Positions 40,534 through 48,194 of a stretch of 64,000 nt of DNA are shown here, one piece after another. Location of the stretch: assembly GCA_964653655.1 (NCBI GenBank), contig CAZZHG010000001.1, positions 36,987 to 100,986 on the forward strand, written 5' to 3'. The translations under genes were made by a program, and so were the position numbers. This DNA comes from CAZZHG01 sp964653655 (GTDB lineage Bacteria > Bdellovibrionota > FAC87 > UBA2466). Numbering within the stretch: position 1 is the first letter of the stretch; the number at the start of each line of letters is the position of its first letter. The notes below the pieces were generated by a model. It did not search any database, was not told the DNA's origin, and saw only the letters and a program-made list of their open reading frames with translations.

Positions 40534-40552
40534 CGACGGCATTTTGCCGTCG
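40534..40552 (+). promoter_or_regulatory. Hairpin between the two short reading frames
   Basis: Perfect 8-bp stem CGACGGCA/TGCCGTCG with a TTT loop and no T-tract. It resembles the attenuating stems found between peptide-precursor genes and the next gene. Confidence 0.55.
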
Positions 40553-40570
40553 ATAACTCCGAGGTCCGTC

Positions 40571-40735
40571 ATGCGATCCCTGTTCAAGGCGCTCTTGCGC
40601 CTTTGGGCCCAAGCTTGGGCTCTGTTTCTGCAAGGTCCCGAACTGTTCCGATACGACAGCCCCCAAACCCCTCCGCTCAGGCGGTCGGAATGGGAGCCGG
40701 GTGGGAAGTATGGGTATTTTCACGAGTGGCGCTAA
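40571..40735 (+). CDS. Possible 54-aa peptide gene overlapping the P450 3' end
   Basis: GAGG lies six bases before the ATG. The peptide has an amphipathic start (RSLFKALLRLWAQAWALF) and a Pro/Tyr/Trp-rich end (DSPQTPPLRRSEWEPGG, then YGYFHEWR). Its last 59 nt lie antisense to the P450 coding region, in that protein's non-conserved tail. The ribosome site and position 18 nt after a hairpin support it; the small size and overlap weaken it. No family recognised. Confidence 0.4.
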   Translation: MRSLFKALLRLWAQAWALFLQGPELFRYDSPQTPPLRRSEWEPGGKYGYFHEWR

Positions 40736-41963
40736 TGATTCGCGCTCGTGATCCCACATTCAAATCCAGCTCCAGGCGCTCGAAGCCGGAGAAGGCAAGG
40801 CTGTGGTGCTTCCGTACGGCGTTAGCGCCGAGCTGAAGGCCGGGAAACCGGCGGAGCATCTCACTGAAGACTGCGATCATCTGCACGCGGGCGAGTTTCG
40901 CCCCAAGGCAGAAGTGCGGCCCGAACCCGTACGCGAAGTGCGGGTTGTGTCTGCGATCGAGCCGGCACTCCTCTGCCTCCTCGAACAACGACGGGTCCCG
41001 GTTCACGGCATGGTTGGCTATGAAGACCACGCCCTGGGCCGGGATCCGCGTCCCGCCGAGCTCCGTCTCTTTCGCGGCGACGCGAAAGAGAAAAGTAACG
41101 GCCGGGTCCAGGCGGTTTAGCTCTTCCATCGCGGTCGGAATGAGACCCGGATTGTCGACGAGCGCTTCCCGCACGCCGGGCCGGGTGAGAACCGAGAACA
41201 TGTTGTTCGCGATCTGATCGGTGGTCGTGATTTGTCCGGCGACCAGCATCATCACGGCTTGGGCGACCACTTCGTCGTCCGTTAGACCGAAGCGTTCCTG
41301 GTTGCGGAGCAGGATACTTAGAAAATCATCTCCGAGATCTTCGCGGCGGGTGGTGATGAGATTCTTGAAATAGTCCCGTAGGCGAGTGGCGCTCCCGTTC
41401 ACCTCCACGCCGTCCTCGTTGCGGTACTGGGAAGCTCCACCGAAGAACTGAGTCATGTTGTTCGACCACCGGTAGAAGTCCTCGCGGTTTTCTTCCGGGA
41501 TGTGGAACATGTCGGCGAGCACGATGGAGGGCAGTTTCATCGCCACGTCGTTTACGAACTCGAGCCTTCCGAAAGCCGAAGCTTGATCGATTAGGCCGGC
41601 CACCGTCTTTTCGATCAGGGGGCGGTAGTAATCCATGATCTCGTCGGTGAGTCCCATGGAGGCGGTCTTGCGGCGAGTGGCGTGCTCGGAGCCGTCGCTC
41701 ATCACCATCATCTTGCTGATCACGCCGAAGAAATCCTTGATGAGGCGCAAATCCATATTAGGCATGCGCGAAATGAAGAAAGACGAGCGATCCGCACTGT
41801 AGTCCGGGCTGCGCAGCACTTCGGCGGCGAGCGCGTAGTCCGTCACGAGGTAGAAGCCGCCCCGTTCCCACCAGGATATCGGCCCCTGGCTTCTGAGAAG
41901 TCCCGCGAGCTCGTCGGGGGTCGATTGGATTTTCGTGTCGAGTAGGGGCTGATCGGGCAACAT
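40677..41963 (-). CDS. Cytochrome P450
   Basis: The protein has 428 residues. The heme loop is YGFGPHFCLGAK with Cys352, the ExxR pair is Glu281-Arg284 (EELNR), and the C-helix motif is DGSEHATRR. The I-helix reads VAGQITTTD (241-249): the acidic residue usual before the conserved Thr is Ile here, so proton delivery may be unusual. The last 20 residues extend past the normal P450 end. It is encoded next to an isonitrile synthase and a TauD-type oxygenase, with a 138-nt gap that holds a palindromic repeat. It probably oxidises the isonitrile product, as Dit2 does in yeast dityrosine synthesis. Confidence 0.9.
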   Translation of the reverse strand: MLPDQPLLDTKIQSTPDELAGLLRSQGPISWWERGGFYLVTDYALAAEVLRSPDYSADRSSFFISRMPNMDLRLIKDFFGVISKMMVMSDGSEHATRRKTASMGLTDEIMDYYRPLIEKTVAGLIDQASAFGRLEFVNDVAMKLPSIVLADMFHIPEENREDFYRWSNNMTQFFGGASQYRNEDGVEVNGSATRLRDYFKNLITTRREDLGDDFLSILLRNQERFGLTDDEVVAQAVMMLVAGQITTTDQIANNMFSVLTRPGVREALVDNPGLIPTAMEELNRLDPAVTFLFRVAAKETELGGTRIPAQGVVFIANHAVNRDPSLFEEAEECRLDRRHNPHFAYGFGPHFCLGAKLARVQMIAVFSEMLRRFPGLQLGANAVRKHHSLAFSGFERLELDLNVGSRARIISATRENTHTSHPAPIPTA

Positions 41964-41977
41964 AAACTTCCTCCTTC

Positions 41978-42100
41978 CGTCATTCCGCAGCCGAGCGTAG
42001 CGAGGTAACGGAATCTTTGGCCGTTTGATGCCGACTTGCCGGCGCTATTTGCTTTTCCCTGGCCAAAGTTCCCGTCGTCGCTTCGCTCCTCGGGATGACG
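41978..42100. repeat. Palindromic intergenic repeat (BIME/MITE-like)
   Basis: Two imperfect inverted arms of 40-45 bp run CGTCATTCCG...CTTTGGCC (41978-42022) and GGCCAAAG...CGGGATGACG (42061-42100), around a 38-nt centre. GTCATCCCGAGGAGCGAAGCGAC-type arms are a widespread intergenic repeat in many bacterial genomes, as I recall. It separates the P450 gene from the oxygenase gene. Confidence 0.7.
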
Positions 42101-42101
42101 T

Positions 42102-42914
42102 TCATAAAATCTGTATCCGCCTGAGGTGGCGGGGGCTCTCCTTCGCGAAAGCGTTTCGTCCGTGCACGAGCCGGTGGTTGTCGGCGATCAGATAGTCGCC
42201 GTCCTCCCACCGGTGGACGTAATGATAGGGCTTCTCGTGGAACCGCCGGGCTAGATCGGAGAGCAGCTCCGGGCCGGCGCCGTCGACTTCCACCGTCACA
42301 GGATTGAGCTTCGTTTCCACGGGCTCCGCGAAGCGCAAGATTGGCGCGCCCGACTTAGGGTGGCGCTGCACGAGATCCACGGTGATGGAGCCGCCGTAGT
42401 GGGCCACTTTATCCGTTTTGTAAGTTATCCGCGTATTCGCCCACCGTTCGCGATCGGCGGCGGTCGCGCCTCCCCAAACCCGGTTCGTATCGGTAAACAC
42501 CGTTTCGCCGCCACCGTTAGGATCCGGCGCCTGAAGGCAATGGAACACCAGGTAGCTCGGTTCCCTGTGAAAGGCTCCGTCCCAGTGAAGGGGGACCGCT
42601 TCCCGGGAGAAGAGATAGTTTTTCGCTTCGCTCGCCGGGGTCATCTCCATGACCGGGCCGCTTTCCCACTGTAGAAGCTCGGCGTTCGGGTACTCGAGGC
42701 AGAAATCGAGAAGGCTTTCCTTCCCCAGGGGATCGAAGCCGCGGAATATGACGAGGCCCCAGTCCGTGAAGAGGTCTTCCAGAAGAAGGCCCGAGATATT
42801 ACGCAGGTCGCGGTGCTTTCTCGCGGTCACGAGAAGGCCGAAAGGACCGACCGGTTCCACCTGGTAAAGCTCCCTCAGCTGGCCTGGCGTCTGGACGATC
42901 AAGCGAACCCCCAT
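42102..42914 (-). CDS. TauD/PvcB/IsnB-like Fe(II)/2-oxoglutarate oxygenase
   Basis: The 270-residue TauD-fold oxygenase has the iron triad in PLHWDGAF (His-x-Asp) and the distal His in NHRLVHGRN, and the 2-oxoglutarate Arg in RHLRRIQ. It starts at an ATG overlapping the isonitrile synthase by 16 nt; a TTG at 42902, overlapping that gene's TGA, is an alternative. PvcB and IsnB enzymes act on the carboxylic acid isonitrile made by PvcA/IsnA, desaturating or decarboxylating it. The coupling to the synthase gene makes the same role likely here. The longer upstream frame is not coding. Confidence 0.87.
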   Translation of the reverse strand: MGVRLIVQTPGQLRELYQVEPVGPFGLLVTARKHRDLRNISGLLLEDLFTDWGLVIFRGFDPLGKESLLDFCLEYPNAELLQWESGPVMEMTPASEAKNYLFSREAVPLHWDGAFHREPSYLVFHCLQAPDPNGGGETVFTDTNRVWGGATAADRERWANTRITYKTDKVAHYGGSITVDLVQRHPKSGAPILRFAEPVETKLNPVTVEVDGAGPELLSDLARRFHEKPYHYVHRWEDGDYLIADNHRLVHGRNAFAKESPRHLRRIQIL

Positions 42915-43852
42915 CGGGAGGAAGAGGTCTCGAAGTAGCCGTAGCCGCCTTCGGAGCGGACTAGTTTCGCGCCCGCTTCCTCGGCGGCGCGGCGGGTGGT
43001 GAGCTCGAAGTGTTCTCCGTCTCCGACGGCGACCCCGTGCCAGGGCGTGCGCCAGATGTTGCGGCTCGGAAGCAGCTTCACGCCAAGCTTGTCGGAGTCG
43101 GCGCCCTGCGGGTGGATCGACAAGCGCACCGCTTCGGGAAACTTTTCCTCGACGAGAGCGCTCCACGCGTTGCTTCTCTGAATCACCTCGTAGGCTACCG
43201 CTTTCGTTTCCTCGCGCACGCGGTTTCGGCTCTTTTCGGGCTCTAGCACGATGCGGTCCTCGAAGAGAAAGCGGTGGATGCCGTTGAAGAGGCTCTTGCG
43301 TTCGTTATCCTCGCGCGTGCGGCGGCGAATTTCGTCGACCGGAGTCCCATAGGAACCGACCAGCTCCCGGCGCATCCGGGAGAACTCGAGGCCATTGAAG
43401 ACGTCGTCGAGGTTGAAGGTCGTGAGGCTGGCGAGTCCCCAATCGCCTAAAATCTTTTCGATGCCCCGGCCATAGGCGTTCACGTCCTCGTCGTTGACTC
43501 TTACGAGATCGCTGAAGGCGCGGCCGTCCGAGCAGATGACGAGCCGGGCTCCGGGCGCGTGGAGGGCGCGGATTTTGCGGCAAAGGGTTTCCAGCCGGGA
43601 AAGGGCGAGCACTTCGCCGTAGTCGGGAAGGGCGCCAAGGATCTTTTCGGGATTGGGGGACTTCGCCGGAAAGGCCGGCAGCACCAGCTCGAGTACGGCG
43701 CCGCAATCAACCGCGCGGGCGATCTTGCCTTTCAGCCGGGCGAGCGCGGCCTCGTTCTTCGCCGGGCCGGGAGCGTAGGAGTTGGCGCTCTCGAGAAGTA
43801 GCGCGGTGATGGCTCCGGCCACGTCCTGGGTCCTGGTCTGTCTGGCGAGCAT
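42899..43852 (-). CDS. Isonitrile synthase, PvcA/IsnA/Dit1 family
   Basis: The 317-residue protein carries family-typical segments: LVLPAFPAKSPNPEKIL then LPDYGE, the SDGRAFSDLV motif, and a C-terminal LSIHPQGAD then TPWHGVAVGDGEHFEL. These enzymes convert an amino acid, usually Tyr or Trp, plus ribulose-5-phosphate into an isonitrile. GGAGGACG stands just before the ATG. It is the first gene of a unit with the TauD-type oxygenase and probably the P450. Products of such clusters in other bacteria include rhabduscin and paerucumarin. The amino-acid substrate cannot be read from the sequence. Confidence 0.92.
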   Translation of the reverse strand: MLARQTRTQDVAGAITALLLESANSYAPGPAKNEAALARLKGKIARAVDCGAVLELVLPAFPAKSPNPEKILGALPDYGEVLALSRLETLCRKIRALHAPGARLVICSDGRAFSDLVRVNDEDVNAYGRGIEKILGDWGLASLTTFNLDDVFNGLEFSRMRRELVGSYGTPVDEIRRRTREDNERKSLFNGIHRFLFEDRIVLEPEKSRNRVREETKAVAYEVIQRSNAWSALVEEKFPEAVRLSIHPQGADSDKLGVKLLPSRNIWRTPWHGVAVGDGEHFELTTRRAAEEAGAKLVRSEGGYGYFETSSSRWGFA

Positions 43853-43939
43853 GGTTCGTCCTCCAGAATCCAGTCTCGCCGACGCGCTATGATAAATAAA
43901 ATTGGATCATTGAATCCGTGCCATAGCTTGGATTTATGC

Positions 43940-45073
43940 TCAGTTTCCGAACCAGCGGGCGTCGGAACCCGCCGGAACGGGCTGAACCAGGGAGAAAAGG
44001 CCGAAGCAGCCCGACTTGACCATCTGGAAGAGTTTTTTGGGCGCGGAAACCACGCCGGAAGCGAGAGCCCGGACCGCGGGAACGGCCCCCGACTTCACCC
44101 GCACGTAGCCGGGGGCGTAAGGAGAGACGCCTATCTTGAACCAAGGGACCCGGGCCAGTTTCGTCTCGATCACGACGAGATCGCTGACGATGGGCGGGGA
44201 GATTCCGACGCCCAGGCCGAAACCCGCCCGAAGGCTGTCGGAAGTGAAAGTTCCCATGACGGGGCCCACGCCGCTCAGTCCTTCGCCGCGAGTGATACGC
44301 GATGGGGCCTCCCAGTCGTTATGGTTCAGGTTGCCGAGAAGGGCGCCGTAGACGGCGACTCCGGCCGTGAAGGGGATGGCCTTCTCGAGGATTTCCACGT
44401 CCTGGTAAAACTCGAAAGACACGAACTTGTTTTTGCGATCCAGATTGAAGCCGAAGCCGAACCCGGTGGTTCCGTAGAGGCCGTACTTTCCGACCGCGAC
44501 CCCGCCGCCCGCGCCGAATTCCAGCGTAAGTCCCACTTCGTTGGAGTTGGCGACGACCGGGGCTTTATCCCAGAGCTGGGAATCGGCGAGCCGGAGGGCA
44601 TATTGGATCGCCCGCCGCCCTCGTTCGCCCATCGTGGGTTTGTCGATATCCTGCTCGCCCGTCGCCCCTTTGAAGGCTTTGCGATAGAGAGCCGCGACTT
44701 TGTCCCAGCCCGCGGCGGCGAAACCGGCGGGGTACCTCGCCTTGTCGATCACCTTCAGAAGCATTTGCAGGTACTCGAGCCGGTGCGCCCGGAAGGCTTC
44801 CCGGTCCGCTTCGGTCATCAGGGAGAAAGTCTCCTTTTGCGAGGGCGTGAGCGGATCGTCGGGGAGAAGGTAGTTCTGCCCGTTCGGAAGCTTCAGATAG
44901 AGGAGGTTCGTTTTGTCCGCCTCGACCGGCACCGCTAGCGGCAGCTCGCCCATTTCGGAGAGCGCAATCTCGGCGCTGGCGTCGGGGACAGGCCCATTCG
45001 ACGGATTCTCGGCGAAGCCGTTCGTCGCCGCCAGAGTCGCGAAGATGGACAAAATGTAGAGGAGACGCCTCAT
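43940..45073 (-). CDS. Exported protein of unknown function, 377 aa
   Basis: A signal peptide (RRLLYILSIFATLAATNGFA) precedes an acidic linker, a helical middle and a Gly-rich beta region (LTLEFGAGGGVAVGKYGLYG, TGFGFGFNLDRKNKFVSFEF) like a small barrel or beta-sandwich. It overlaps the end of the upstream DUF2156 gene by 4 nt, so the two are coupled. I recognise no domain; the repeated Gly-aromatic strands suggest an outer-membrane location. It lies directly upstream of the isonitrile operon on the same strand, with an 87-nt AT-rich gap that may hold the isonitrile promoter. Confidence 0.55.
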   Translation of the reverse strand: MRRLLYILSIFATLAATNGFAENPSNGPVPDASAEIALSEMGELPLAVPVEADKTNLLYLKLPNGQNYLLPDDPLTPSQKETFSLMTEADREAFRAHRLEYLQMLLKVIDKARYPAGFAAAGWDKVAALYRKAFKGATGEQDIDKPTMGERGRRAIQYALRLADSQLWDKAPVVANSNEVGLTLEFGAGGGVAVGKYGLYGTTGFGFGFNLDRKNKFVSFEFYQDVEILEKAIPFTAGVAVYGALLGNLNHNDWEAPSRITRGEGLSGVGPVMGTFTSDSLRAGFGLGVGISPPIVSDLVVIETKLARVPWFKIGVSPYAPGYVRVKSGAVPAVRALASGVVSAPKKLFQMVKSGCFGLFSLVQPVPAGSDARWFGN

Positions 45074-46668
45074 TGCTCGTCTCCGTATACGTCGACGGAA
45101 ACCGGCGGCTGCTGTCTACTCTGAATGAGCCAGCTCTCTTCCATCCACTTGGGAGCGTAACGTTCCTTCGCACCCTGGTGGCCGCCGTCTCCGCCGTGCT
45201 CCTGGCGGTTGATGTATTGCAGATGCCCCGTAGTTGCGGCGAGCGCCTGGTTCGCGTGAAGCAGGCGGAAGTCCCGAAGCCCTTCGATCGCTTTGGCGAG
45301 CTGCACGGCGTCCGGGTTTTTGCTCTCGGAAAGTTTCTCGTCCGGGATCCCGCGTTTATTGAGACCGCCGATGGCTTGCAGGACCGCGCCGACCTTGAGC
45401 GTTTCCCACGTCAGGGCGGCCTCCTCATTGGTCGCGACATCTTCCGGCTTCCAGCCCTGTTGTTTCCAGCGGCCCATGGCTTCGGCAAAGGATTTTCCCG
45501 TCATGACCGAGTCGACGGTCTTTCCGATATTCATGGTGCCATTGAGGTACCTAATCGCTTCGGGGACGGAGAGCGTCTGGAGGTCTTCCATCTCCTCCCA
45601 CAGACGTACGCGCCTGAGCGCCCTTTGCGCGCCTTCGCCCGAGCTCTCCGAAAGGGACTTCTTCAGCATGTGGAGGGCGAAACGCTGATTGATGGCCTGG
45701 TAGCCCGGCGCCTTCTGGCCCGCGACGTTGTCCATCGCCTTTTCCGAATAGACGATCAGGGTCGACTTGTTCACCGGTTTACCCAAAGTGAAAGAGACGA
45801 CTTTTCCGTCCACGAGAATCGCGCCGCCGAACATGCCGAGCTCGTCGAAGTTGTCGAGCATGCGCCGGGTGCCGAGGACTTCTTCCGCGAAATCCAGGCG
45901 CTCGTTTCCGCGCCGGTCGACGGTCCAGTCGGTCAAAAACTGATGGAGCTTCGGAATGAGGGCGTCGCGCTCCTCCTGCGGAAGCTCGTGAATGGCGACG
46001 AACTGCGAGCGGGGGCGATCGCCCTTGTCGGGAAACTGCTTGAAGAAGCCGCGCACGGAGTTGCGCCGCTTAGGAAGATCGCCGAGCGTTCCGAGAGAGG
46101 CGCTGTCGTAGACGAACTCCGCCTTTCCTTCCACGGGGCGGGCCAGTACTTCCGGAGCCGCTTCGAGGCCGTGGGCCGTTTCCTTGGAAAGGTGGCGGAA
46201 AACGTAAGGCTTGCCGTCCGGCGCGACCGGGTGCTCGGCCAGAAAGGCCCGTATGATCTCCGCGCGGCGCTCGTGGGGCACGCCCAGGGGCTCCAAAAGC
46301 GAATGATAGGTGGAAGGAGGCGCGCTTCGCGCCTCCATCAGGATGGCGTCGCCGTAGCGGAAGACCCGGAAGTCGTGCTGCTCGGTCCACGCCCAGAAAT
46401 TCGCGAAGGAATAGATGGAAAGCGTCGGCTCGAAGCGAGCGAGCGCCTTGTTCATCACGGTTTTGTCCTCGGGTTGCAACGCGCGCACGCCCTCTTCGAA
46501 GGTCGGCAGCCGAGCAAAATACCCCGCGACGTCCGCTCCAAGATAAGCGTTCGCGGTGACGCAATTGGGATCGAGACGGTCGTTTCCAACCGCCTGCCCA
46601 AAGGCAAACACCAACGACAATAGAATGTAGGAGGCAAAATGCCCCGCCTGCCAACGTGAACCAGTCAC
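45070..46668 (-). CDS. DUF2156 (phosphatidylglycerol lysyltransferase-type) domain protein with signal peptide
   Basis: Start set at a GTG that gives a signal-like N-terminus (TGSRWQAGHFASYILLSLVFAFGQAVG); the longer frame adds an unlikely leader. The body of 532 residues shows DUF2156 landmarks: FANFWAWTEQHDFRVFRYGD, LPKRRNSVRGFFKQFP, FDELGMFGGAILVDGKVVSF and YQAINQRFALHML. This twin-GNAT fold transfers aminoacyl groups, for example in MprF-like lipid lysinylation. Known members work in the cytoplasm, so an export signal is odd. It is coupled by a 4-nt overlap to the exported 377-aa protein. Confidence 0.7.
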   Translation of the reverse strand: MTGSRWQAGHFASYILLSLVFAFGQAVGNDRLDPNCVTANAYLGADVAGYFARLPTFEEGVRALQPEDKTVMNKALARFEPTLSIYSFANFWAWTEQHDFRVFRYGDAILMEARSAPPSTYHSLLEPLGVPHERRAEIIRAFLAEHPVAPDGKPYVFRHLSKETAHGLEAAPEVLARPVEGKAEFVYDSASLGTLGDLPKRRNSVRGFFKQFPDKGDRPRSQFVAIHELPQEERDALIPKLHQFLTDWTVDRRGNERLDFAEEVLGTRRMLDNFDELGMFGGAILVDGKVVSFTLGKPVNKSTLIVYSEKAMDNVAGQKAPGYQAINQRFALHMLKKSLSESSGEGAQRALRRVRLWEEMEDLQTLSVPEAIRYLNGTMNIGKTVDSVMTGKSFAEAMGRWKQQGWKPEDVATNEEAALTWETLKVGAVLQAIGGLNKRGIPDEKLSESKNPDAVQLAKAIEGLRDFRLLHANQALAATTGHLQYINRQEHGGDGGHQGAKERYAPKWMEESWLIQSRQQPPVSVDVYGDEQ

Positions 46669-46881
46669 GATCCCAGAACCCCTAACAGCCTTACTGACGT
46701 GAACCCAACTTCCACGTCCTGGCGACGTACTGCAAACGGGCAACATTCCAGGTTAGTAATGAGGGTATGTGAATTCCGATGCGTGAAACAAAGTGTTCCC
46801 GACGTGGACAAGAAAAATTTCCAGTCCTCCTCGTGAATACAGTGGACACGCTTAGAGGCCACAAGGCGTTGGAGCCAGGCG

Positions 46882-46916
46882 TGTGACATCGGCGCGAGTC
46901 TGTTTCCGATGTCACA
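46882..46916. promoter_or_regulatory. Perfect 11-bp inverted repeat in a 359-nt intergenic region
   Basis: TGTGACATCGG and CCGATGTCACA separated by 13 nt, followed on the plus strand by GCTTTTCCC. It may be an operator or a stem of a small RNA or terminator. The region between the divergent DUF2156 and chromate-transporter genes holds no gene I can support. Confidence 0.5.
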
Positions 46917-47027
46917 GCTTTTCCCGCATGGAGCGATTTTCCAGGCTCATTTCACGCATAGCGTCAAAGTCTTCCGGTAACCTGCTTTGAATAACTTGGA
47001 TCCGTAAACCGGATCGCAAGCACTTGG

Positions 47028-47618
47028 ATGGAGCGGGACGTGAGCGGCGCGGTAGTAGTGGGCACCCCTAGCCTGAGGGAGTGGCTCAAGATCAATCTTA
47101 GAATCGGTGCTCTGAGTTTCGGCGGATCGGTTCGCCACTTTTTATTCCACGATTTTCTGGTGAGAGATCGCCGGTGGATTACCGAGGACGAGTTTCAGCA
47201 AGCTCTGAGTCTCGGCCAGGTGCTGCCCGGACCCAATCTCATCAATCTCTGTGCTTATCTCGGACATCGTCTCTTCGGAACCCGCGGCGCCGTTCTCGGG
47301 ATCGTGGCGCTCTGTCTTCCCGGCGCCTTGATGGGCATTTCGGTACTGTCGCTTCTGGATCTTTCCCAGCCCCATTGGATTTTGCTGTTCCGCGGTTTTT
47401 CTCTCGGAAGCCTTTCGCTGTTCGCCCTTTTCATCCTCCGAATCGCCCCGGGCATTTGCACTAGGGCCAACGGGCAGAAAGTGGCGCGCTCGAAGAAACA
47501 CATGCGCTACGCTCTCGCGCTTTCCATCTGCGTGCTCGCGCTACTGGAAGTTCCGATGGTTCCGCTTCTCGTCGGAGGCGCCGTCGTCGGCTCCTTCGTC
47601 GAAAGGAGCGTGGAATGA
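47028..47618 (+). CDS. Chromate transporter subunit, N-terminal-type half
   Basis: The 196-residue membrane protein has the CHR-domain signature: LSFGGSVRHFLFHDFLV, ITEDEFQQALSLGQVLPGPN and YLGHRLFGTRGAVLG. Short CHR proteins work as pairs that together equal one long ChrA, exporting chromate or other oxyanions across the inner membrane. The next gene encodes the partner and overlaps by 4 nt. The start may be this ATG or a GTG four codons later; no strong ribosome site decides. The real substrate in this organism is unknown. Confidence 0.85.
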   Translation: MERDVSGAVVVGTPSLREWLKINLRIGALSFGGSVRHFLFHDFLVRDRRWITEDEFQQALSLGQVLPGPNLINLCAYLGHRLFGTRGAVLGIVALCLPGALMGISVLSLLDLSQPHWILLFRGFSLGSLSLFALFILRIAPGICTRANGQKVARSKKHMRYALALSICVLALLEVPMVPLLVGGAVVGSFVERSVE

Positions 47619-48160
47619 CGATCGCGGTAACCATCTTTCTGATTTTCGCCCGCGCCATTCTCATGGCTTTCGGCGGCGTCTTCACGGTGATGCCGGAACT
47701 CGAGCGCATCATCGTTCACGATCACATGTGGCTCAATCACGAGCAGTTCATGCAAGCCTTCGTCCTCGGCCAGTTTCTGCCGGGACCGAACATGGCAATG
47801 GGCTCCATCCTGGGTTACTGGATCGGCGGCGGTAAAGGATTCGTCGCGGCCTTCGCCGGAATCTGCACCGTCCCTCTCGTTGTGATGGGCGTCGCGCAGA
47901 ACCTCTACGAAAAGTACAGCGGCCTCGAATGGGTGAAGCGGACGGAGCTCGCGCTCCGGCCCATCGTGCTGGGGCTTCTCGTGGCGTCTCTGCTGCGACT
48001 CGGCCTCGAGCAGGTCGGCAGCAACACCTGGGACGTGCGGCTCGCGGCTCTCGCTCTCATCGTGGCGGGCTGTTACTTCCATAAGAAGAAGCAGGTCAGC
48101 TCCTTTAAGGTCATTTTCTCCTCGGGCCTGGTCTGGCTTGTTCTCAGCCGAATGATCTAG
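47615..48160 (+). CDS. Chromate transporter subunit, C-terminal-type half
   Basis: The 181-residue membrane protein carries the second CHR domain: MAFGGVFTVMPELERIIV, WLNHEQFMQAFVLGQFLPGPN and GYWIGGGKGFVAAFAG. It starts inside the last codons of the first half (ATGA overlap), the usual layout of short-chain CHR pairs. The two probably insert in opposite topology and form the transporter as a heterodimer. The next gene starts 34 nt later and encodes an unrelated exported protein. Confidence 0.87.
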   Translation: MTIAVTIFLIFARAILMAFGGVFTVMPELERIIVHDHMWLNHEQFMQAFVLGQFLPGPNMAMGSILGYWIGGGKGFVAAFAGICTVPLVVMGVAQNLYEKYSGLEWVKRTELALRPIVLGLLVASLLRLGLEQVGSNTWDVRLAALALIVAGCYFHKKKQVSSFKVIFSSGLVWLVLSRMI

Positions 48161-48194
48161 CGTCGGCAGGGGACGGCGGAGTAAAAATACCCCC

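Noticed and set aside
46665..46889. Possible 74-aa minus-strand gene in the intergenic region before the chromate transporter
   Set aside because: No ribosome site and no signal or domain in the product; it overlaps the DUF2156 leader region and the palindrome. Treated as intergenic.
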